From Solea solea (Eukaryota; Chordata; Actinopteri; Pleuronectiformes; Soleidae): a stretch of DNA of 64,000 nucleotides. This document shows positions 36,394-46,686 of the stretch, piece after piece. How positions within the stretch are numbered: the first letter of the stretch is position 1; every line of letters begins with the position of its first letter. Location of the stretch: assembly GCF_958295425.1 (NCBI RefSeq), contig NC_081134.1, forward strand, positions 3,996,054-4,060,053, written 5' to 3'. The notes beneath the pieces are model-generated. The model searched no databases and was not told the DNA's origin. It saw only the letters and a program-made list of their open reading frames with translations. The translations under genes and the position numbers were made by a program.

Positions 36394-39300
36394 ATGAGAG
36401 TCTTAATAGGTATGTGTATTTCGTTTCTTTAAAAAAACAATGAAATATTCAAATATTTCATTAAATGGGAAAGGTCAATGTGACATAACCCTACCAGCTA
36501 GCTGTTAGCTACTGTTAGCATTGCATGGTTAAAGGCATCATTTAATACGAGTGCTTGTGATTTATGTGTGCAAGCTGTTCTTCTAGATGTAACGGAAGAA
36601 AAATAGTGTCAACCAATCCCGATAAAGTGTCATGTTAAGGTTTAATTCACACACGAAGCTGAGGTTGCTGCTGTTTAATGTTAGATAAGTTTTTGTTAGC
36701 ATGGGCAGTGCGCATGCGCATCATGCTTTTGTAGTTGTTTTTTTTACTGACCAGCAAAACATGACATGTGCTGAGTAGACATATTAAACTAATTTCAAAC
36801 TAATCAATAAAATAAAAATGATTTTTTTTGAAGACAATATAAATAAACGATACAAGTTAATTACAATTTATGTTAGTTTAAGTTGGATGAATCTGTGGAT
36901 GAATCACAGAAACACTGTGACTGTGCCTATAACCTCTAACACCACAAACCTCATTCTCCATATCGACCGTCATAAAGTTTGATGATTTACTGTTGAAATA
37001 GAACTGCAGTAGTTTATATTTACCAAGTCTGTATCAAGAAATGAATTAGGTGTGTATCATGTATCAGGGCTGCAACTAACGATTATTCTCATACTCATCC
37101 GTTGATCATTTTCTCAATTACTTGAGAACTTGTTTGGTCCTTGAAATGTACAAAAAAGGTTGACCTCAAAGTTATGTTCTTAAAAGTCTAATTTTGTTGA
37201 CAAACCAAAATTCTTCAGTTTTTATTAATTTTAAAGATTTTTTTGTAACATGGAGTAAAAAACACAGGAAAATATTACAAATTACAGGTATTGGTTATCA
37301 TAATAGTTTATGCAGATTTGCAGATTCTTTTTGATATCTGTGTTTGTCTTCCTGGTAGGAGGAGGATCTGGCTTTGTGGGCCAAGAGCTGATTCGCTTGC
37401 TCAGGAGCAAAGGTCATGAGATCACGGTGATATCTCGTCAACCTGGTCCAGGAAAAATAACATGGGTAAGGTTAGGGGTGTGCGATATTGATGAAAATCA
37501 ATATCCCAATATTTTTGGGGGATTTTGCCGATAACGATAATTGGCAATATTTTGCAATCTTCAAAAATGGGTTTGTAAAAGCATTGAAGGCCTGTTGTAC
37601 CAGCTTGCTCTTGTTAATAGTATATTAGATGACAAAAAACAGGTCTTATTTATTAACTTAACCTTACTTTATAAAATATTGCATAACGACCAACAAAAAC
37701 TATCGTGAGAGCATTTTAAACTGACACTTCCCCCTAATGTGAACAATACTCATCATATTTGAACTTCAAGACATTAACATGAGAATGTGGATACACATTT
37801 AACTGCTGCCAGAGTTTGCTGAGTGCGTTTTCTTGTCGGTACCTTAGCTGGCCGGTCGTGGTCGACCACTGACTGCTGAAGCTTTTCATATTCTTCATAT
37901 TCTGTACGGTGGTTAATTCACAGATGGTGAAACAAATTCCTTGTCGAGCTGTCTTTGACGGCAACCGCTTTCCGACATAGTTTGCAGATTGCCGTCTTTT
38001 GAGTGACATCAGTGTTTTCGAAGCCAAACCACCTCCATACGAGTGAGGATGATCCACATTTAGCTATTAAATCTAACAACGTCGATAAGATCTATGTTTA
38101 ATTCACAGACTGCACCTCCTCCTTACCTGAAGCTATGCTGGTTGCCATGATGCTGAATTTTACAGTCAGATTCCTTTCTAGTCATGTTCTACACTGCTTG
38201 TCTGTTTGTGCTCCTGCAGGGTGAGTTGGAGTCCAGTGGCCTCCCACCATGTGAGGGCGCTGTAAACTTGGCAGGAGAGAATCTCATGAACCCTCTGCGA
38301 TGGTGAGCAGCAAATGAAATAAGTTCACAACTGACTGTTTATTCATTTCTTTTTTCTTTTACAGTGAATGATGTGTTCTTCAGTTTGAGTTTGCTTTTTC
38401 AGGCTCCTTTAACATACTGTAGCTGGATCACAACGTCAACCTGTTTTTAATTGTGGTTTCAGGTGGAACGAAAGCTATAAAAAAGATTTGTTCTCCAGTC
38501 GCATTGACACAACAAAAGCTCTGGCTCAAGCCATTGCTGCTTCTCACAGTCCTCCGCACTCGTGGGTGCTGGTGTCAGGTGTAGGTTCGTCTCCTCTTAA
38601 TGACACGCCTTTAAATTCTCACATGTTGCTGGCAGGTTGAAACTGATGGTTTTTCTGTGTCTTTATGTCCACAGCTTGTTACAAACCCAGTCTGACAGCT
38701 CAGTACACCGAAGACAGTGAATGGACACCGTTCGATCTGCTCTCCAAACTTGTTAAGGAGTGGGAGGCGTCTGCGCTTTTGCCCGAGGATGTGGCAAAAA
38801 CCACCAGACAAGTCATCGTCAGGCCTGGTATTTAAAAACTGCATGCATGTTTCACTAAAAGAGAACCAGAACCAGTATCTATACTATTCCCCTTTTCCTT
38901 TGGGTCTCTTACAGAGTTATTTAATAACATTTTTATTTATTTTATTTATTATTGAAGTCTTATTACATTGCAGAGGACGGAAGAACCAAGACATGACTAT
39001 GACTATCACATCTCATGTTCCTGCTTTTCCTCCTCCCTCCACCAGGGGCAGTGCTGGGCCGTGATGGCGGTGCCATGAAGCAAATGCTGCTGCCCTTCTG
39101 GCTCGGCCTCGGGGGCACGCTGGGGTCAGGAAGTCAGCCGTTTCCTTGGATCCACGTCTCTGACCTGGCAGGAATCATCGCTCAAGCTCTGGAGCCCTCG
39201 ACTGACTCCGCCCCTGCTTCACCACGAGTGTTTAACGGCGTCGCACCTGCACTCAACACCAACTACGAGTTCACCAAAGAGCTGGGCCGGATTCTGGGGC

Positions 39301-39473
39301 GGCCCACCGTTCTGCCTGTGCCAGGCTTTGTAATGAACGCACTGATGGGCTCTGAGAGGGCGGTCGTCCTCACGCAGGGACAGAAGGTCGTACCAAAGAA
39401 GACTTTAGAGGCCGGATTTCAGTACAAGTACCCAGACCTGACCTCAGCCCTGAATGAGATTGTGAAAACTTAA
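36394..39473 (+). CDS. sdr39u1: Epimerase family protein SDR39U1 (atypical short-chain dehydrogenase/reductase)
   Basis: Coding exons 36394-36409, 37359-37465, 38220-38302, 38463-38584, 38675-38827 and 39046-39473: 909 nt, 302 aa, GT-AG and in phase throughout. Exon 1 encodes only MRVLI plus one base. The nucleotide-binding motif GGGSGFVG (6-13) follows the first beta strand, with 'VISRQPGPGKITW' after it. Further conserved blocks are AVNLAGENLMNPLRWWNE, WVLVSGVACYKPSLTA, RPGAVLGRDGGAM, FPWIHVSDLAGI, FNGVAPA and GQKVVPKKTLEAGFQYKYPD, all family-typical. Length matches human (about 293-319). It is predicted to bind NADP(H); substrate and role are not established. For exon 4 the donor after GTGTAG (38584) was preferred over the one four bases earlier, because it keeps SGVACY in frame. 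Confidence 0.95.
37069..37280. mobile_element. Copy of the 'gctgcaactaacgatta' repeat in sdr39u1 intron 1
   Basis: Starts 'gggctgcaactaacgatta' at about 37069 and continues with 'cttgtttggtcc'. It lies about 90 bp upstream of exon 2. Confidence 0.65.
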
Positions 39474-39753
39474 CATACTCTTCGGTAACATCCATTAAAT
39501 TATTTCTGTAACTGTGTTTTCTTCTACACTTTCTCTGGATACAGGTCTGCACTGGAGACAACCTCCTATGCTGCAAAGACACCAACAATGTTGCGCTACA
39601 CCCATAGAGTGATTGATTTTAAGTCGGTACAGACGTAAGCAACAGCAACACTTGGTGTTGAATTATGACTGAGAACACAAAGCAAAAAACCAGGTTCTCT
39701 AGTTTGATGAAATGAATGCCTCAGGTCCTTGTCTCATCTTCAGGACGCATCAT

Positions 39754-39767
39754 AATAAAGCAATAAA
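39754..39767 (+). terminator. sdr39u1: Poly(A) signals of sdr39u1
   Basis: Two AATAAA hexamers (39754-39759 and 39762-39767) lie 280 bp after the stop codon. Sequence between 39768 and 39997 holds nothing but a (TG)n tract at 39974-39997. Confidence 0.65.
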
Positions 39768-39997
39768 ACTAAATAAAAAAATTGGTCGTTTGTTTCAGGA
39801 AATGTTTGATATTTATCCAGATTTCACTGAATTTTAGTATATGGTTTCTTCTTTTGTGTGAGAGTTTAAATTGACATCAAGCTCCAAGGTTGGATCTTGT
39901 GTTATAAAATAAACTGACTATTGTACAGGCGGTGCACAGTAATCTGGGTATAATTAATACAAAAAGACAGCACTGTGTGTGTGTGTGTGTGTGTGTG

Positions 39998-40003
39998 TTT
40001 TAT
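39998..40003 (-). terminator. mettl17: Poly(A) signal of mettl17
   Basis: AATAAA on the minus strand, 181 bp after the mettl17 stop. It leaves about 230 bp between the convergent sdr39u1 and mettl17 transcript ends. Confidence 0.6.
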
Positions 40004-40183
40004 TGACGCAATCATAACCATGCAAAAGCTGTTCAGTGACTCGGTTTTCCAGCAGTTCCCATTAAGAAATTCAGATGTCCCGTTTACCGGACTGCGGATG
40101 AGTCTTACGGACAAGTCTCATGTCAGTTTTAGGGTGTATTCCACAGTTTTCTTTCAGAAATGTTTCTCATCACAAGTGAGTCA

Positions 40184-43100
40184 TCACTCTGAGTCACTCT
40201 GGACATCGTCCTCAACTTTCTGAATGACCGGCACTTGATCTCCCCAGTCACTGCTCCGAGCACAGCGATACACGTCTCTGATGAGAGAAGACGAAACACA
40301 GAAATCAAGAACTAATCACCAGAGGACATGAAAGCACCTCAAATAATTTATATAACTTAGTTTTGCAGTTTAGTTTTGCAGGATCAGATTTGCTGCTTAT
40401 CAAAGAGCTCTGAATCAGGGGCATGAACTCTTTGAGGAAGTGTTTACTAATGTTATAAATCAGTTGTTTTTCAGTGGTCTCCCCCTGGTGGCTCACTGGT
40501 TTCACAAACACAAAACCTATGCTTTAAATCTCAGATTAGAAATAAGAACACTGTTTATTTGTTTTACATGCCGTTCTTATTTTTCACATTTGTTTTTATT
40601 ACAAACTCAACAAACTTCAAACTAGTCAAAAACTGTCTTCAATTTGGTTAAAAAAAATTTTTTTATATCAAAACTACAATAAGTTATAAGGCCAAAAGGT
40701 CAATTTTATTTCATTTTATCTGAATGGAGGGCCCCTAAAGTGCTTGTAAGAAAGATTCTGGTCTTTATTTACCTGCTGTGTTTTCGAGCCGTCACCACCA
40801 TGTGCTTAAATTGTCCATCAGGGCAGCACATGTGACAGTGGACGTGTCTGGTCCTGCGCTGTACCGGTGCTATCAGCCTGGCCCAGTCCACACCTCCTGT
40901 CTCCTCCTGTGACGTTGACCCACTTCGCGTCAGAATCAAGTAGCTGAACTTCTCCGTCTGATGCTCCTTGTGCTGTGGGAAATAAATGTACTCATGTACT
41001 CATTTCGTCTTTGCATCATCCGTTCATAGTTTCTGTCTCCTGTCTGTCATTGTGCACAGTACATGTTAAACAGAAAACTGCAGCGACGTTATGTTTGAGC
41101 CAAGAAAACAGCTCCACCAACTGGTGCATTACAGTACCATACTGATGATTTGACTGAAATTATGGGGATATTTTTGAAAATGCACCGTAAGTTTATCGAT
41201 TATTAATCAATCAGCAACTATTTTTGATAATCGATTGTTTTTTTGTTTTTTTTAAACAAGCTTTTCTGATTTTTAAACGTCTTAAATGTGAATATTTTCT
41301 GGTTTCTTTGCTCCGTGTCAAAAATACATCTTTAAAACTGAATTATTTTGTTTTGTGGACAAAACAAGACATTCAAAAACATCATCTTGATGGGTGGTGG
41401 GCAAAGAAATCCAAAAAAATAATTGTTTAGACGTTGAATTGTTGGCTTTGAACTGAGACAATCCATGTAGTAAGGGATTTTTGTTTAAAAATAGCAGAAC
41501 ATTTTTAGGTGGGGGCATGAAGAGGTTACATTTTTCAAAGCAAAATGATGTTGATCAAAAATCAAGTAAAATATAACCACATTTGTATTATTTGGGAATT
41601 CTGTACAAAGCACATAAAATGATTTTGAGTCAGGATTTTGTCAAACCTTAATTTTTCCAAGTCAAATCTGAACATTTGAGCTCAATGAACTGAATGACAT
41701 TGGCTTTTAAAACATAAAGCATGGCTTCAATCCAGAGCTTAGCGTTTACCCTAGGCAGAGGCAGAGGGTGGTAGAACTGCTCGAAGTTGCAGGGGACGAC
41801 CAGCTTTTGGGAGAGTTTTGGACACGTCAGTTCATGGGGACACTAGAGACACCAAAGACCGGAGAAGAAGGTTGGTGACACTTTGACATGAACGAAGGAC
41901 ATGTTGTTTTTAAAACCAGCTGTGATTTAAACGTACCGGAGCAAAGACTGACGCTGGTCTGGAGTCGTGGACTATCTTCTCTTGTTTCTGGAGACAGAGA
42001 TATATGCATCATTTATCCGTTTGCTTCCTGCATGACCACCAGATGGTGATATATTTATATATATATATACTGAATAATACCTTTAATAAAGTTTCTCTAG
42101 CTTCCATAAGAACTTGATGACCCTCTTTGGTCCCATTTTCTACCAGCACCTGTAATAAAAACAACAGAATTATAAAAGATTTAACTGACACAAAATGTCT
42201 CTAATGTAATATTTGTTCACGCCATGTAAACAGAAAGGTTTTTTGTTTATTTTATCATTATTTAACCAACCAGATACGAGCTGGTTTTCCTCCACAGAGT
42301 AAACACGGCCTCCTCTCGCTCCTTCACACTGTGAAGCTCTGACAGTGTGAAAGCCGCCACCACCAGATCAAACTGCACCTGAAGGCAAAAAGACATCCGG
42401 ACCAAGATTCAACACTCGTCTGGATCCAGACCCAGGATAATTCGACACAGCTAGAATCTGCTAGTGAAATAGAAAAAGAGGCTGTCTTACCTTAGGAGAG
42501 ACAGGGAGGAACTGTCTGAAATACACTTGTTTGATGTGCGGTTGAGCCTTTTCATCATCACCTGCTCAACATAGCAGAAAAAACCCCCAACAAAAAAAAC
42601 CCTCAGATTATCTGCCTGTACGTCAATAATCAAACTCGAAATGAAATCACGTCAATATGTGTGTGGACCTTTGAGAAGTCGTTCAGCCAGAATGTTCATC
42701 GCTCCGGAGCTGTCCACACAAATCATCTCCTTCAAAGAGGCAGCCCAGTGTGAGTGCGACGCCCTGCAGGACAAAGACAGAACCACTGCATTTATACGGC
42801 CGCACTTTTACATGAAAACTCTCTTTGTGTCGTGCACCAACCAAACAACTGTTCCGAGCCCTGAACCAAAATCCAGAAGAGACTGAGGAGCAAAAGAGGG
42901 ATCTCTCTTCTTTATCTGCAATGATAGGGGAATAATAATAGAAATTCAACACACTATTGCATTTACTTTTCAATGCACATGTATATATTTATAGCTTTTT
43001 CATGAAGAAAATGAATTGAAGGCCTGATATCCAACCTCATTTAGAGCCCTCCTGACTGCTGCATAGCCTCCAGCCAGACGAGCCGCCATGTACACGACAC

Positions 43101-45641
43101 CGAATTCTTCATCATACCTGAATCACAGACAGAGAGAGATTTATATAAACGCAGATTCACACAGTCTTAAACAGGAAAAATCTGCAGCATGTAATGTCAT
43201 CTGAATTTGCAAATATCAGACATATACTGTACATTGTGTCGGTAAGTTGTGTTTAGAATGTTATTTCTCCAATTTAGTTGATTTCAACAAGAGCATTCAT
43301 TTCATAATAAGTGAAAGTGCAGATAAAGTGTGTGTTACTTCAATGGAGTCCAGTGATATGTTGTTCTTCTAAGCTCTGAGAACACTTTCCTCCTGATGTG
43401 GTCGTCCAGTGCCTCCTCATCTATATCTGCAGTGCAAAATAAAGGAGGCAGCTTTATTTGTATAACACATTTCATACTCTGTGTGCTTTACATAAAAAAA
43501 GAAAAAATCTAAGCAAAAACAAATAAACTATTCTAATACAAATTAAACAGAGTAGAGAAACATAGATAATTATAGAGAAAGAAAACAGAAAGCTATGACA
43601 TAAAATATGATGATGCAGCATGAAACAATAATTTACTTACTGAAATTATTGAAGTGCAAGTGAAAGATTAAAATTTAAAATTCAATCATATGTTTATGAG
43701 AATAGAATTGCAGATATTCACAGTTGGAGCATAACAGCTAAATGTTGCTTCATCACATTTGGTTTGAACTGAGGATTCGATTATTTGACCCGAGTCACTA
43801 GATCTCGACTAGGTTGTATAGTGGACCTAAACTAAGGAGCCCCATTTGTGTCAAAAATAGCACAAGAAGGGACATATTAAAGCACAAAAGACCAACTGTA
43901 TATTCTAGACTCTGGGTGTACAGTTGTTCTTTTGCTATACTTCTGCTGCTGCACTTGTTTCTGATATAGAAACTGTTGTGTATTGTGAGCCCATGCAGGT
44001 TGGACACATTTTGGTACATGAAAACTTAGTCTATAGTTGATATAGCTGTGCATCCATTGTTCACTTTTGGGTTTGTACAACATCACTCACCTTCACTGCT
44101 CTTCTCCATCGCTTCATCCCAAAGTTTTTTCTCCAGACTCACAGCTCTCTTTCTCAGAGTTGCATCCTCCACTGCTCGTTTTCTGCTCCACAGGAGGTTG
44201 GTGAGTGCGTGAGAGCGTTGGGGCAGCTGAGTCACTTCAGCACCTAGAGGTGTAGAGATGTACAAGTCACAAATTCATTATTTTTGACGGTTTCATTTCA
44301 GGAGCAGTGAAGCTGCACAAATATTTGGACTGAGGGACACAATTATAAGTGAACGTACTCTTAATGATTGACTGTGCAGCCACCTGGAGCTCCATAGGTA
44401 GACGCAGACATTTCAGGTTGGTCACACCTGGGTGTTTCCTGTGTGGTTCTCCTTTTAAAAAATCTACTGGGGCCTGTGGCACTGGCTGAGCACCTGCACT
44501 CATTCCCTGAAGACAGAAAAACTAGGGCTGAATGACATGGGTAAGGGTAAAAAAAATATGAAAATGCATTTTTCCTCCATATATTTATCTGTGATATAGT
44601 TTTTCAGCTTAAGTTCAGTTGTTACTGTGTAACACAAGATGGACCATGTATGGAGCACTATCTGTGTCAAGATTCAATTAGTAAATAAATATCTTACTCG
44701 ATTTTTATGAAATACATATCCATTATTATAAAATCCTTCCCATTATAATGAGATATGTTTTCATAATTTAGTCTTTCTTATTTTCTACATGCATACTAGC
44801 TTATTGGAGAATATCTTTTTTCAAGATGGCTTTTTATTTCATAATAATGAACTTATTTATTTATTTATTAATTGATTGAATTTGGACACAAATGGGCCTC
44901 CATAGAAAGCAAGGATGAAACTTAGATATAAATTAATTCCATCAAGTATGGATAGCTTTTTGATTTTTTTAAATGGCATAGAATCTCAAAAGGTCAAAAC
45001 AACTAAACTGCAGCCTTGATGATTTGTTCAATTAAGATTTAATTAAAAAAAGGCTAATAATTCAGCCTAAACCCAACAAAATAAAGTCATTAATCAAAAT
45101 GAAACAATAATTGAATTCAGAGCAAAGACTTTAATTTTTTTTAAATCTTGCAATACAAATAACCATATTGTATTTCTGATTTCTTTGATGTTATAATATA
45201 CTGCTTGCTCAAATTGGAATTCTAATTCTACAGGTTAATTGACAGGCTGGTTGATTTAGTGAGTGACTCAATTCAGCTGATTCACATACAGTTCATATTT
45301 AAATTAACATAATACTTCAGTATCGCAAGAACGAGTAAGAGTAGTCTTACGAACCAGAAATATCTATGTTTAAAGATAATTTGTCACATTTCACACAGAA
45401 TGAAAGAAATAACTAACTATTGGTTCGGCGATTAGTGTATGTGATTAAATTAGGAGATTCTAATCTTTAGAACCATCGTGTGAATAAGTCAAACTGTTCT
45501 AACCATAGAGTTCTCTGTGACCCTGCCATGTTTAATGTGTATGATGCGTTCAATGACACCGACATTATCGCTCACCCTGAACATCGTCACGATCCCCGAA
45601 CTCCGGCGGAGAACACGAGCACTGAATTTTCGCGAAGCCAT
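40184..45641 (-). CDS. mettl17: Methyltransferase-like 17, mitochondrial ribosome assembly factor
   Basis: Coding exons in transcript order: 45641-45576, 44506-44359, 44243-44091, 43426-43339, 43117-43036, 42915-42842, 42763-42669, 42561-42491, 42378-42271, 42149-42081, 41987-41937, 41842-41750, 40972-40773, 40277-40184; 1392 nt, 463 aa (human 456). The N-terminus [15 protein letters not shown] is a good mitochondrial targeting presequence. Rossmann SAM-type motif [11 protein letters not shown] starts at Asp194. Other conserved blocks: [43 protein letters not shown]. Cysteines C336, C342 and C353, plus HCHMCCPDG (C412/415/416), match the region reported to hold a 4Fe-4S cluster in METTL17. 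By family knowledge it acts in small mitoribosomal subunit maturation. Three donors are the weaker GTTGG type. It diverges from parp2. Confidence 0.95.
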
Positions 45642-46206
45642 ATCTTCAATGACTCTGCTGATTTTGGAAATATCACATTTAATATTTCATATTTTAAACT
45701 AGAACACTGATTCACGCAGCGAAGAACTGAAGAACACATTACCCACCGACAGGTCCGTCAACAAAACAACTCCGAATACCGTTTAAGGAGGAACTTTAGG
45801 CACCGACGTAAGGTTCCGGATTTAATTGTGCACACACACACATACAGGGGAGTTCTCACTCACGCTTTTTGTGTGCCCGCGAGTGGCTTTCACTAAACTC
45901 CATCCAGTGTTGATGCTTTTTGTCATGATGCCATTATGTTTTTAGATGGAAAAACCCTCAGAAAATACGAATTATTTTCAATATATTTAATGTAAAGTAA
46001 AAATAAATTGTGTTGAATTATTACACCCTGGGATATGTCAACGTGAGGGTAATTGTGTCATCTAGTGGAAATAGCCTGTTTTGTCTCCATATCACACGAA
46101 ACAGAAATAAAATAATAAATAAAATAATTATTAAATAAATTAGTATAGAAATTAATGAATTTTATTAATGTATACATTTATGTATTTATTTATTCATTAT
46201 TTATTG

Positions 46207-46209
<3 letters not shown>

Positions 46210-46259
<50 letters not shown>

Positions 46260-46260
46260 G
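46210..46260. repeat. (ATT)n trinucleotide microsatellite
   Basis: About 17 uninterrupted ATT units in the mettl17/parp2 spacer. The poly-Asn frame opposite is an artefact. Confidence 0.95.
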
Positions 46261-46577
46261 TTATTATGTAATTTATCAACCTCTATACACATTGACCCCG
46301 ATATAATAAAAAACATGTATTGTGCTTTGATGGAAGTGAGATGAAAAATGAAAAATGTTTGCACTTTACGGTACAAGTGTGACACTTGTTTGTGCACAGT
46401 GTGTTTTAGCCTTAACTGTAGGAGCTGAGCGGGCAATAACAAGATTCATGCATCAATGTGCACGAACACAGCCAAATTGTGTTTGCGTGAAATGCACACA
46501 ACAGTCCCTAATGGTAAATATGTGCTTTTCTTAAAAGAAATACGGAGTGATACGTCTGCGCACTACAAGATCTTTGA

Positions 46578-46585
46578 TGACGTCA
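46578..46585. promoter_or_regulatory. parp2: Consensus CRE palindrome upstream of parp2
   Basis: TGACGTCA, a full CREB/ATF site, lies 102 bp before the parp2 ATG. Confidence 0.5.
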
Positions 46586-46686
46586 CCGACCAGGAAACGT
46601 TGGTGTGCAAAGTTTTGAGTTTTTCCGCGGTGACTCTGTGGCCACTTGCTTTCTATAACTAGCGCATTGTATATTCTTAAACCATC

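Larger units (their letters stand above)
45642..46686. promoter_or_regulatory. Divergent mettl17/parp2 intergenic region
   Basis: About 1 kb between the two start codons. It contains TTCCGGA near 45812 on the mettl17 side, an AT-rich middle with (ATT)n at 46210-46260, and a perfect CRE near parp2. I looked for an RNase P RNA-like gene, which adjoins human PARP2, and saw nothing that resembles one. Confidence 0.55.

Noticed and set aside
45642..46686. Possible RNase P RNA gene next to parp2, as in human
   Set aside because: No sequence in the spacer resembled the conserved RNase P RNA cores by eye; the middle is AT-rich with an (ATT)n tract. A covariance search would settle it.
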